Shown here piece after piece: positions 46,340-56,897 of a DNA stretch of 64,000 nt. The notes beneath the pieces were generated by a model. The model had not been told where the DNA came from, did not search any database, and saw only the letters and a program-made list of their open reading frames with translations. Source of the stretch: Laburnicola sp. R22_1 (lineage: Eukaryota > Ascomycota > Dothideomycetes > Pleosporales > Didymosphaeriaceae); the NCBI GenBank assembly GCA_014281115.1, contig JACONQ010000002.1, positions 310,001 through 374,000 of the forward strand. Reading direction: 5' to 3'. The translations under genes were made by a program, and so were the position numbers. How positions within the stretch are numbered: the stretch's first letter is position 1; the number at the start of each line of letters is the position of its first letter.

Positions 46340-47134
46340 TTACTCCAAAGGAAGCCATATCATGGTCTGCCATCTCAAGAAGCCCCTATCTAGGAGTCGT
46401 CGCTGGAATCTGGCTGCGCGTTAGTGGCTGAATTGTAACAGCAGGAAATGATGACTTACCGTCGCTGGAATCGTCCGATCCGCTGTCGACCTCCAAATCC
46501 TCGTCATGGCCAACGCTCTCACCAGCGTTCTCCATATCCTGCTCCGCACTCATGACTTCCTGCTGCTGGCTTGGGACGGCAACTTGCCCCGTCAGGCCAG
46601 TCTGAGCAATTGGGCCACCAGGAAGCTCTGGCAACCTCTCGCCCGTCCTACCGTCGTAGAAGGAGTAACCTACGGCGGCATAACCCGCATATGATCGGGC
46701 ATTGACTAGGGTTTCGCGAATCCATCGAGGGCTCACTCCCAAGCGGTCCACGATAATGCCTTTATCACCAGGGTCGGGACGGTTGGTGTAAGTTGAGGAC
46801 CACATTGCTGTGTCCAAAGACTTGCCGTCACCGCTCAGGTAGAACTGCGGAGGCTTGGTCGGCGCGTTCTTGGTCGGTGTGGGTTGGTTCGAGGCGGGCC
46901 CGGCTCTGGAACCGGTCGACTTCTGGGATGACGTTGACTTCGGACCGGAACCAGAGCCGGGGTCTTGGTCGGCGTGGTATACGGGGTTGCCTTCTTACCA
47001 GAGCCGGGCGTCTTGGTCGGAGTTGACTTCTGCGACGAGGACTTCTTCGGCGTCGTCGGGTCTGCCTTCCCCTTCCCCTTGTCACCACCCGGAGGCGGGG
47101 GCGGCGGAGGAGCTGAGTTGGACGCAGAAGACAT
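46340..47134 (-). CDS. Hypothetical protein, low-complexity N-terminus
   Basis: From ATG 47134 the reading starts with a poly-Pro stretch and repeats of the type PTKTPGSGKK. It then needs a change of frame near 47010, and continues to KPPQFYLSGDGKSLDTAMW, a region with GIIVDRLGVSPRWIRETLVNARSYAGYAAVGYSFYDGRTG and an acidic DSGSDDSS tail. The frame change is either a 35-nt intron (GTAAGA..CCAAG) or a one-base loss in an almost exact repeat of ACCAAGACGCCCGGCTCTGG. A donor GTAAGT near 46460 and acceptor near 46390 give a last short exon ending at 46340. A TATA-like TATATAAA lies near 47350 on the same strand. The family was not recognised. Confidence 0.5.
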
Positions 47135-48184
47135 TTCCGAACGCTACACATCGAATACATTCAGCCAGTATCCCTTTGAAGATAGGTGTATCTCAAGGTT
47201 CCTTACTAGATGAGGAAAATCTCTTCGATATGGAATGGTATATAGACTCTTACTCAAGAGCTAGTAAATAGGCGAAGTGGTCGAAGTTGAAAATCGAGTC
47301 AAGAGGCTGTATGAGAATGGGCAAAAGTAAGGTGGGGGCGTCGGTGTTTATATATCGAGGGCGAGGTGTGAGGCTTTCAACGGTCACCTCAGGGTTTCCA
47401 AATCGTTAGGGTACACAACAAGCTGTTGTTTCCTAGATTCAGGACTTGGGAGTCGGGAACTGTGGGGCAGGGGAGCAGCGGGTGCGTGGAGTCTGCGTCA
47501 CCCTACAAAAGTAACCTGAACAGGCTACCGATAGAGGCATAGGTTATGGTCACCGAGACCATTTGGACGGTCTCTTCGAAGACGACCGGCGCAGGGAAAT
47601 CTGCAGTTCGCGGTCACTCGGTCGTGGTTGAATTTGCTGCTAAGAAGCAGCTCAGATACCCGCTCACCATTGAAGAACATGAGGAATGAGACGAACTGTC
47701 TGATGTTCAAGCGGCGTGGAAGGACGGTCTTATATTCTCCCATCGGGAGGAGGATTGCTACATCATTGACTGTGTACACGGTTGCTAACAAGCTTTAGAT
47801 TATCGTGATTGAGGATACAAGCTGGAGTAATCGACGTGCTACGTGCGATTGTTCGTTGACATACATTGGGACCTTCTGGATATATGTTGATTTGATACTG
47901 GGTTTGATGTGGGAACTAGACAACTGGGGCAATCTCTATTTTTGGGGGAGATTGCTACTCCTCTCGCAATGACGAGCGCGCGCTGTATGAGCAAGCCGCT
48001 AGTGTATCCCAAACGCTTGTCCTAACACTGTATAACACCTCAAGTCACAAGCAAGTCGCAATCAACACAAACATCTACTACAACAAGGAGTTCGGATCAA
48101 GACGCATTCAGATTCAAGCTACTCTATGTCGAAGGACCATCCACAGTTCAACTCAACAGCCTCCGACTTGATGCAAACCCAGCT
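47135..48184. other. Intergenic region with one doubtful ORF
   Basis: An 88-codon minus frame at 47525-47791 (NIRQFVSFLMFFNGERVSELLL..) looks protein-like but has no clear gene context. It may be a fragment. Nothing else is supported. Confidence 0.4.
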
Positions 48185-50374
48185 CTATCTCCGCGCCGTC
48201 CAACGCTTGCCCCCAAGCTCAATCCTCGCCTCACGCTGCACCTCCTCATCATGCATCCCCCTCAAGAACCTATTTTCCATCTCCAACTCGCGTACACGCC
48301 TCTCAAGCTCCTCTATCTTATCCACGCGCGCCGGACCACTCGCAGTGTGCCTCTCACCAAGACCCGAGCGCTGCTCTCTCCCATCACCATAAACACCCAA
48401 ACCATCCCGCCCAGACCTCGAGGACCTCAAATTCGGCACCTCAACCCCACCACCACCCTCACTCATATACGCCGTTGACCCATTATACGTCTCAACCGCC
48501 CTCCCCGCCACCTCACCCAACGACTCCGTATACACGCTCGACCCCGCTGTACCAGTCTCCGATCTCACACGCAGCAGCGAAAGAAGCGCGTCTTGCTCGC
48601 GCAGCAGATGTGTGTTCGAAGAATCAACAGGTAAACCCGTGGTTTCCGTTATGCGTTCAAAATCGGACGCTTCCCGCGCGGAGTTGTAACGGAGGAAACT
48701 GGGGAGTGGGCCTTGGGGTAGGGAGGTTGCGAGCGGGGTTAAGAGGCTTTGGAGTTGGCAGAGATTTTGGGGGATGTTGGTTGTGGTGATTGCGGTGTAG
48801 ATATGGGAAGTTGGAGACTGTGGGTGCGAAGGATCGTGGTGGGGAGCTTTGGTTTTTGTGGGGGCTAGGGTGTCTTTGATGGGTTTTTGGTGCTTTCTGC
48901 CGGCTCGGTGTTGGGGGCGCTTTGTTGTTGGTTGTGTGGGCGGCAGTGGGTTCTTTGCTGCGGTGGGTTTTGTGGGTTTCGACTTGTTTTTGCCGCGGGG
49001 TTTTCGTTTGGTTCGCTTTTTGGGAGCTTCTTCGGTTGTGGAGTTGTTGCTGTTGCTCTCCTTGGGTTTGTCTTTTTCGTTCTTGGTGGCTCCTTCGTCT
49101 TTGTCGTTGATGTCTGCATAGTCGCCGCCGCCGTCGTCATCGTCTTCTTCGCTACCCTCTCCTTCATCTCGATCACTGTTCTTTTCGCCGGTATCATCAT
49201 CATCACCACTTCCCACCTCATCCAGGGCATTATGCCCTTCCCAAATATCCTCATAGTCAATTGCATCCAGAGCCTTCTTTCCTCCCGTCTCAATCCCAGC
49301 CCATGACAGCGCTTCAACGCCGGATTCTCTCTTCTTTCCCCATTTTTCTTCCACTCTCCCTCCCCTGTGGGTTTTCTTCTTCTTTTCGCCTCGTCCGGTA
49401 TCTTGCTCGACGGGCCTGGAGGCCTCGTAGTAACGTGAATATCTCTGCTCTACGTCTGTCTGGCACGCTTTGTCTGAGTAGTCAACTTGATGTAGTTTTG
49501 TTTTCGACTCGTTAGTGGCTACAGAGCCTACGGTTTGAGGAGATTCGGTATCGGGGTGGAAAGGCGGTGGAGACTTGGGCGACGCGAGTGGTTGGTGTGA
49601 AGCTTCCGGAGCTTCGTCGATGTTTTCCGAGTATGTGTTCGAATCCAGGAGTAATGTGGTGAAATGTTGGGCGCTGCCTGAATCCTCGTCGAGTGGAGTA
49701 CTAGGGGCAGCTGAAATAACACCCGTCCGGAAAGGCGACAGCGCACCAGGAGCAAACTTTGGCGAGCAGTTTGCCTCCATCTGGCCATGTGGCTGTACAG
49801 CATGATTGTCTGGCGCGAGCAATCTGTCTGTCGTAGAAGCCTGCGTTTCGGTACTTTGGCTTTCGTCTTCTGGCGCTGGGTTGATAAGGCCCGGTGTGAG
49901 ACGTGAGTCTTGCATCGTACTCGTACTCACTTGTTGTACGCCCGAACTGTCCTCCATTTCTATCATACTCCCTCCCATGGACTTTCGAGCATGCTCATAA
50001 CCGCCACCTTCCACCTCGCCTTGCTCTACCCAAGTGTCGTCCACCCCATCTATACAGGTACTCTTCTCTTTAGAAGTATCCATGCCACCACGCCACCTTC
50101 CCGCAAACCCCCCACCATAATTCATCCGTCGAGATGACCCCGTCGAGCCTAAAGTCCGAGGTAGAGGCAGCCGAGTAGGTCGAGGGATATGCTCGTGTAC
50201 TAGTTGTTTTCGGCCGGGGATGCTGAGGGTTAGGATGGTGTTGGGGGTGTTGGGGGAGGGGGTTAGTGTCCATGGGGATGGGAATTGGGATGGGCGGGTG
50301 TAGTGGTGGGGTGCGGAGTCCTGGGTGGGTTGGCTGTTGGAAGGAGGAGAGAGGGAGGGTGAGATGGGTGGCAT
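48185..50374 (-). CDS. Large disordered hypothetical protein (729 aa)
   Basis: A single 729-codon ORF on the minus strand, far longer than chance in this composition. It is rich in Ser, Pro, Thr and Gly in the first half. An acidic block (about residues 395-430, GSGDDDDTGEKN..EEDDDDGGG) is followed by a strongly basic block (KKRTKRKPRGKNKSKP). Near the C-terminus a coiled coil (VDKIEELERRVRELEMENRFLRGM) precedes GKRWTARR at the very end. There is no membrane segment or enzyme motif. Acidic/basic tracts and a C-terminal coiled coil suggest a nuclear or scaffold protein, but the function is unknown. Start ATG 50374 is the first in frame; a shorter start cannot be excluded. Confidence 0.75.
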   Translation of the reverse strand: MPPISPSLSPPSNSQPTQDSAPHHYTRPSQFPSPWTLTPSPNTPNTILTLSIPGRKQLVHEHIPRPTRLPLPRTLGSTGSSRRMNYGGGFAGRWRGGMDTSKEKSTCIDGVDDTWVEQGEVEGGGYEHARKSMGGSMIEMEDSSGVQQVSTSTMQDSRLTPGLINPAPEDESQSTETQASTTDRLLAPDNHAVQPHGQMEANCSPKFAPGALSPFRTGVISAAPSTPLDEDSGSAQHFTTLLLDSNTYSENIDEAPEASHQPLASPKSPPPFHPDTESPQTVGSVATNESKTKLHQVDYSDKACQTDVEQRYSRYYEASRPVEQDTGRGEKKKKTHRGGRVEEKWGKKRESGVEALSWAGIETGGKKALDAIDYEDIWEGHNALDEVGSGDDDDTGEKNSDRDEGEGSEEDDDDGGGDYADINDKDEGATKNEKDKPKESNSNNSTTEEAPKKRTKRKPRGKNKSKPTKPTAAKNPLPPTQPTTKRPQHRAGRKHQKPIKDTLAPTKTKAPHHDPSHPQSPTSHIYTAITTTNIPQNLCQLQSLLTPLATSLPQGPLPSFLRYNSAREASDFERITETTGLPVDSSNTHLLREQDALLSLLRVRSETGTAGSSVYTESLGEVAGRAVETYNGSTAYMSEGGGGVEVPNLRSSRSGRDGLGVYGDGREQRSGLGERHTASGPARVDKIEELERRVRELEMENRFLRGMHDEEVQREARIELGGKRWTARR

Positions 50375-51831
50375 TGAGGGAGGGGAGGCTGGTAAAAAGG
50401 TTGCTTTACCTGCTGGTGAGGAGACCCGTGTAGGGCGGGGCCGAATTTTTTTTTCTGGTGGTCCTGTTGAGGTAGAGTGGGTGTTGAAGTTGGTGTTGTG
50501 TTGGTAGAGTGGATATTGAGGCGGAGTGGGTGTCGAAGTCGGTGTTATGGAGGCAGAGTGGAGTCGAAGTTGGTGCAGTCGGGTGTGTTGGTCGAAAGTT
50601 TGTCCAGTAGGTGTGGCTCCAAAACAAGGTCGAGGTAGTCCGGCCGATAAATGAAGCTAGCCAGAGGGTGTGTTACACAGACCATTCATACATGAGCGCA
50701 TATTTGGGGTGCTTTCACACATGAACAATCGTTTCATTCACACGATGCCCGAGCTTTTTGGTTAGTGCGGTTGCAATAGCAGATAGAGTCAGTTTTTGAA
50801 CCTGGCATAGCACTGGCTCGTGACGATGGCATTAATGCTCTTTGTAATGGCATATATTTGAAGTTTTTAAAATTGAAATCTAGTCACGCTCCATCTGGGA
50901 CAGTTGCTGATGACGCGGTGGCCAACACAAACACAACCCGTAGTCTAGGTTGGTAAAGAAATTATCGTGATACCAGCTAAGGTCCCTCTATTGGGTTCAT
51001 CTTTCGCTATGAGGGCAGATCTGCGTACTCAAAATTAACAGTCAGTATCTGTAAGTTAAGCCACAGTATTGTTTGACCCAGACTATGGCCAACGTCGGGG
51101 GAAGTCACACGACACGACGCTGTACTTTCAAAATCAATATAAGTGAGTGATGGGAATGTGCTACCGCAGAATAGTGCTGCTGTTTCTGGGCCGACTGTTA
51201 CGCGAGCAGACGACCATGATAGGGAATGCAGGCACGGCGATCCACTTGGAATCAAAAAGCAATGTAGTCGGTGTGGTCACACAGACCTTTATTGGCCCCG
51301 CTCGACGCCACCGAGACCTGTCTGCATCTGCCTTGTGGATCTCTAGCCAGGGTCGTGTATGCTGCATTATAACAGACATTCATTATGGGCCATACGATAA
51401 GGTGGCGAGTAGCGGGGTACTGCGCGGCGTCGCGATGAGATGTCGGTGCAGGTCTGCGAGGACAAAGATGAGCTCTCGACGTCGATGAGGCGAGGCGATT
51501 GGCGGATAAAGGATACATCCTTGCGGGATAACCACCAGGCTGGGTGCGAAGCTGCATGCAGCAAACAAACTGTATTCTCCCCACTCTTTCTCTCTGCCGC
51601 CTTCGTTTCACCCCGGCCCACAATCCTACGTCCGAGAGTAGAAGCGGTGAATAGAACGGCACGTGTCCTAAACACCTTTCCTAATTAGGGTATTTTGACG
51701 AGGCTAGCGCGCCTGCCTCGCTGCGTGCTTCGCGACTGCCCACTTGGACCGTGCCCCATAAATACCGCGTTGCTCCTTCCGTGCCACTGTCGTCTTCTGT
51801 TCCCCTACCTCAACATCGACCTGGTGCAGCA
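50375..51831. other. Intergenic region
   Basis: Overlapping short frames on both strands (51000-51690) without motifs; no gene is called. It includes the short repeat at 50468-50585 and, near 50438, GGGGCCGAA plus a T run, which resembles a piece of element Y. Confidence 0.5.
50468..50585. repeat. Degenerate minisatellite
   Basis: Imperfect units of about 22-50 bp built on GAGGTAGAGTGGGTGTTGAA and GGTGTT words, two to three copies. Non-coding. Confidence 0.55.
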
Positions 51832-53309
51832 ATGGCAAGCTCCTACAACGCCAGCCGCGACCCGCGTCGCCGCCCACCGGAGATCAAGCAGGAAGAACAA
51901 CAAATGCACGAACCTTCGCCGAAGCGGCAACGGATGAACAGCGAGGCAACCAATACCAAGGTTGTGCCATCGGCCCAGCCAGGTGGTGGCTCTGTTCAGG
52001 CAACGGTGCCTCCAACACCTGCCAATGCAGCCAAGTAAGTATACAAGCAGCTTCCACAGCTGTACACCCCCCGCACCTTCCCAAGTCCTCTTGCACACTT
52101 GACCCGCGTGAGCTGAAGGGCGCCCGAAGGCGTACTCATTTGAACATTTATGGGCTACGTACTGGCGATTGCTAATGGCACAGCACTCCGAGCATCAGCA
52201 GCGACGGCACGCAAGGCTTGCACAATGAAGTCAAAATGCTCAGAGCCCATATCTCAGAGCTTAACAAAGACACCACCATGGTTGGGAAGCAACTGGCCAT
52301 TGCGCGTCAGGAGACGGCTGGTGCACTGAAGGAGAAGGCGGAGGCGCTCAAGGAGAAGCGCGACGCTCTTCACCTCTACGCCGACGCCAACCAACGCTTG
52401 ACACTGACTGCTGGAAATTACGCCACTTCGCAAGTATCACTCGCCAAACGACTAAATTAGAAGCAAGAAGAGATCGGCAAGAACTACAAGCTGGCCGCTA
52501 AGCACGCCGAAGTAGCGGCCGCGCACTCCGAATTGGCCGCCTTAAACTCCGACTTGGTGAAGCAGATTGCCACGCTTCGCGGAGAAAATGACGGATTAGT
52601 CGCTGATACGATTCAACGAGAGAACACGATTCAAGATCTTACGAAGGAGATTGGGGACCTGCGGGAGGACTACGACGATCTCAAGAGGAAAACACAGAAT
52701 GATAAAGCACTTCTGGAGCACTATGAAGAGGTCAAAGCAGAGAATCAGAAGCTGCAGAAGCAACTCGATTCAGCCCTACAAAGCTTACAGACTAGCCGGA
52801 AAGAGGAGAAGGGCCAGAAGAGCGATCGTTCCAAGTTCGAGGCGAGAGGCCGTTCAAGGGACCGTTCCCGAAGTCGTTCAGAATCGTCGTCATCTTGCGG
52901 CCGATACGATGGAAACAACAGGGCTCGCAGGGCTGGATCCAGAGATCGTTCCAAGAGTCGTGCAGGAGCGTCGCGGGACTATTACAACGACCGTTACGAT
53001 GATCAGGACAGAGGTCGCAGTTCCAGATCGGGATATTACAGAGCCGGGGACAGCTACTACGCCCGTAGGGATAGGAATTGCCGGGAACAAGATCGATCCC
53101 CGCGACCGAAAACCAATGTTCAGTCTCTGGCCACCAATACCAACGACGACGCTCCCAAGAATGTAGTGGATCGTTATTTCGACAAGAAATTGGTTACACC
53201 TATCCCGACAGGACCGAGGTTAACCGGTAAGCTGAGCTTTGCTTCCTTTCAGAAAAAGAATGTAACGTGTTCAGCACCAAAGGGTCCCCGGAAGAACAAC
53301 GGCGAGTAG
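51832..53309 (+). pseudogene. Coiled-coil/RS-rich protein gene with an in-frame TAG
   Basis: Exon 1 51832-52034 and exon 2 52184-53309 join in frame across a 149-bp intron (GTAAGT, GCTAAT branch, CACAG). The protein would be 442 residues. The N-terminus is polar with KRQRM (possible nuclear signal). The middle is a long coiled coil (ISELNKDTT.., LKEKAEALKEKRDAL, then DLREDYDDLKRKTQ). The C-terminal part has RGRSRDRSRSRSESSSS and GYYRAGDSYYARRDR, recalling RS proteins of RNA processing. A TAG at 52458-52460 splits the coiled coil. A 27-nt intron ending at that TAG would keep the frame but is too short to believe. Either the gene is decayed, the base is wrong, or the product is truncated. Family not recognised. 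Confidence 0.6.
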
Positions 53310-54104
53310 CCACCGACTGCACCGAATGCAGACCACAAACAGCGTGCTTATCTAGTACGTATCGCCACTGTTCGAGCACAAATATTGGCTTGGATTGACG
53401 AGTCGGATGTTGGTTCGCCTATATGTTGGACCGAGATTGGTACGTATGTCATTCAGCCATGCCGATGCTCTTAGGCCCCTTTGTTGGTGTTGGGTTCTCT
53501 TATTCACCTCTCTTCTTTGTACAAATATGTTGGACCGGAACTGGCATGTGGCCATTCAGCCATGCCAATAATCTTGCGCCCTTTGTTGGCGCTTGGTTCT
53601 TTTATCCACTTCTCTTCTTTGTACAACTCCCTTTCTTTGCTCAAGCTCTCTTCATGTACAACTTTTCTCCCAAGCAGAGCCTGCTTCCCATTAAAAACGT
53701 CTTTCACATGCAAAATCTCTGTACGCAGCGGCAAGATACCCTTTTCTGTACTAAAACCTATCCAAACTCTTTGAAATGAATCGAATCATGCATACGTGAT
53801 CCTCTTCGATATGCTCTATGCTTGAAGACACACTATAATTGTTGTTGTGAAGGCAAAGGGCCTTCAGAAACCAAGAGACCAACGAGGCTCAAGGACGTAT
53901 ACAGTGAAGAAACAACATGTGAGGTTGATGGAGGATCAAGCCCGGAGAGCAAGCTATACCCTATCCTAGCTTATACAATTGTGTGTAAACAATGAGACGT
54001 AAGCACCTGCCAGGTACCCGAGATGCTCCTTCTAACATAAGCTACTTTATGTGAGTTACCTCAAGATATATGATAGATAACCAGAAGAAGCGGTAGATAA
54101 GCGA
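53310..54104. other. Intergenic region
   Basis: Contains the 104-bp tandem duplication below; otherwise no gene. Confidence 0.5.
53421..53628. repeat. Two-copy tandem repeat, unit 104 bp
   Basis: Units 53421-53524 and 53525-53628 both start ATATGTTGGACCG and end TCTTCTTTGTACAA, with scattered substitutions. A 118-codon frame crosses both but has no known motif. Confidence 0.85.
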
Positions 54105-56897
54105 TCATGACTGAACGAGAACGTGTTGTGCACCCAACGTCACAGCTACTACGATCGAGGATTCCATTCCGGACCGCTTCTCGTACCAGTCTGGCACATA
54201 GCCCGCGCGACGCTTCCACACCTGTTCATTCAACTCTTCAGCGTCCATTTGAACAGTCGCATCGCTCCGTGTGAGAATATCAATTATGGGCTCGGCATAG
54301 CCTGATCCGACGGCCCAATCTAAGGGCGATTGTCCACCTCGATCCCGAGCTTCCTTCGAAGCTCCATATTGCAGCAGCAACTGGATTGATTCGATGTTTC
54401 CCTGTCCCGAAGCGGTATGGAGGGGTGTAATGTTGTCGAAGTCGGCTTGGTTCGGATTGGCACCTGCTTGTAGTAAAGCGGTGCTGACGGAGGTGTGATT
54501 TCGGCAGATGGCACCATGTAGCGCAGTGCCCCCGAAGCGGCTGCCTGGCACATTGAGATCTGCACCGCTATCGATAAGAGACACCACGATGGATAGTAGC
54601 CCGAAGGACGCTGCGTAATATAGCGGAGTGGCGTGGCGCGGATATAGGTCCCATTTGAAGTTCGAATCAGCGTTGAGTACTTGGACCCAAGACATGAAGC
54701 TCGGCCGATTTTCAGGTGAGAAGAAAGTGGTTATCTTGTCGTGTAGCTGCGATTCTGATTCGGAGCCTCGTAGATAATACGTCCAAGCTGTGGATGCATG
54801 TCGGAGGAATGGATGCATGATCAGACGCTCAGCAAACAGTTCCGCACTTTGGCTCGGCCCGGTGCGAAAGTCGCGAAAGGATAGATATGTAAAACAGTCC
54901 ATTGCAAGCTCGCGTTTTCCAGACTTGGCAGAGAGCGCGAATGCAGATACAGAAGACTGAAGGATGTCTTCGGAAAGAAGGTAGTCCTTGACGGAAAGAT
55001 GGGCGAGCTGCACGCGTCCTTCGTCAGTAACACTGATGAGGCTGCCACACATGACTAGTATATCCGAAATACTAGCGAGACCCGCATCCTCGTCAAGTTC
55101 ATCCGTGTCTTGCTCTATTGCGATTGCGGAGTGCAGTTCTTCCAGGGTCACTGGCAACACAGTGAATGATAACCAGAGCAAAATCTTGCGGACCAGGCTA
55201 ACATCGGTCTCAGCAACTCTACCGAGAATATTCTTATATACCTCACTAAGACCTCGGGGTATGTTTTTCAATGCACAACGAATGTTCCTAACGGTGCGAA
55301 GCGCAGCAATGTCATCTAGCATGCACTGCACGAGACGGAACCTAGATGTTCAGCTATGAGACACAAAGGGTGGTCAAATTTGCTCACATTCCAGCTGATT
55401 TGGCATTGAGCAGCTGTTGTATGTCTCTCTTGACCAGAGGTTGGAGCTTGCGCAATCGCAAATCGGAGTGCAACCGATGCTCAGTGTAGGATTGTATATC
55501 TAGGTCAACATCCTGAACGTAGTTCTCCATCCTTACCTGCGTGAAAGAAGCTAATGCGTCGCTAATGTCGCTTTCCTCTCGACTAGTAACTAAAATGTTG
55601 ATACTTTTACTAGCTTGTTGAAGATCGGCTAAAAAGTCAAGAAGGTCTTGCCGTCCGTCGCATTCGTCAAGCGCATCGACGAGCAAAAAAACTCTTTTCA
55701 ATCGAGATAAAGATTGGAGGACCGCTCGCAAAATCGAGAATGAAGGAGGTTTGCAAGGACCATTGCCACTTCGACTACCCTCGAAGGCATTCTGCAATTC
55801 AACTGGGCAGAAGCCGAGCTGTGAACAGAGCTGCGCGACTAAAGAGCCGACTACATTGATGGCGCTGTACGCATCCTGCTGGCGAAAGTCACAGTAGAAG
55901 AACGACACAAGCGGCCGAGAGTTTTCACCAGAGCCGACGCAGGATATATCGCTGCTCAGCGACAGGATGATGTTGGAGCTATGCAATCATTAACATGTAA
56001 AAGGACAAAGACCATAATCTCGTACAACAAAAGAGTTTTGCCTGATCCAGCTAGTGTTTGTCAGCAACTTAATCCTAATTTTTGCTGAAGTTAACAGTGC
56101 TTACGGAATCCGCTGAGCCACAAAGATGAGCATTCGCCTAGTCGCCAGTTTTCGAATATCTTTGATCGAACGAACCAAGTTCCGGTACCAATATGTTGTG
56201 CTTTCATGGCTTTCTCGTGATTCTCAAAGGAGTCTACTGGAGCTAGCCACCGCGTCATGGCCTTGTTTTCTTCATCTGTGGTCCGTGAGTAAGGGCACAT
56301 GCTTTTCACTATGAGCTTGAGGATCATACCACTCTGAATGGATTTCAAATCGGATACCAACCCAGAGACATCCGAACCAATCTGCTGCAGATTAGTATCC
56401 AGTGACTTGCCCAACTCGCGAATCTCTTTTAGCACGACAGCGTCATCAGCAGTCATTGCGAGCAGGATGGTGCCTTTGCAGCGGTCAATTCTCTCGAGGC
56501 ATGCCTTAGCTTCACCATCCCTGAGTTGCCAGCCCATAACTTGCACGAACGCGCGCCGCTTCGATATCGTCTTCCCCGAACCATACGACGCGATGATTTT
56601 TTTCTCCAAGATGGCGAGCTCTTGATGGCAACGAGCAAGAGGCCCAGAATCAGCCTCACAGAGTAGTTCGAACGTTTGTAGTCGCTTGGTCTCATACGTG
56701 CCTGCTTCATCTAGTGGCTCTGCAATACGCTCAACGTGTTCCAAGACGTTGCGGAGATCTTTGACCTCGTCGAGAACTCGTGTCAAGGACCACGGCGCTT
56801 TGTTGAGAGCGGCACGGACTTCATAACAAACTGAAAGAATGGAGTTGGCTACTTGAAGCACGGTGATCACGTTCGCGGTGAGACTGAGGGGGTCCAT
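54105..56897 (-). CDS. STAND/NLR-like protein: fungal N-domain, NACHT, ankyrin repeats
   Basis: Four exons (56897-56105, 56050-56026, 55978-55388, 55341-54105) joined across introns of 54, 47 and 46 bp give an uninterrupted 881-residue protein. The N-terminus MDPLSLTANVITVLQVANSI is the HeLo-like domain typical of fungal STAND proteins. The NACHT has Walker A GFPGSGKT at 263-270 and Walker B FLLVDALDECD at about 370-378, then ILVTSREE. Exon 2 is only 25 nt and codes for the Walker A end. Ankyrin repeats span about 706-830 (ATPLYYAASFG, GTALHGAICRNH, ITPLHTASGQGN, QSPLDWAVGSGY). Such receptors act in non-self recognition and programmed cell death; the ligand is unknown. It faces the HET gene at 59158. 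No lesion was found. Confidence 0.92.

Noticed and set aside
46228..46431. 67-codon plus-strand frame starting MGSMSSSTVYISEEK
   Set aside because: Overlaps the end of a minus-strand gene, begins just after a repeat insertion and shows no family motif; too short to support.
53423..53779. 118-codon frame with repeated hydrophobic peptide
   Set aside because: Explained by the 104-bp tandem repeat; no homologous domain recognised.
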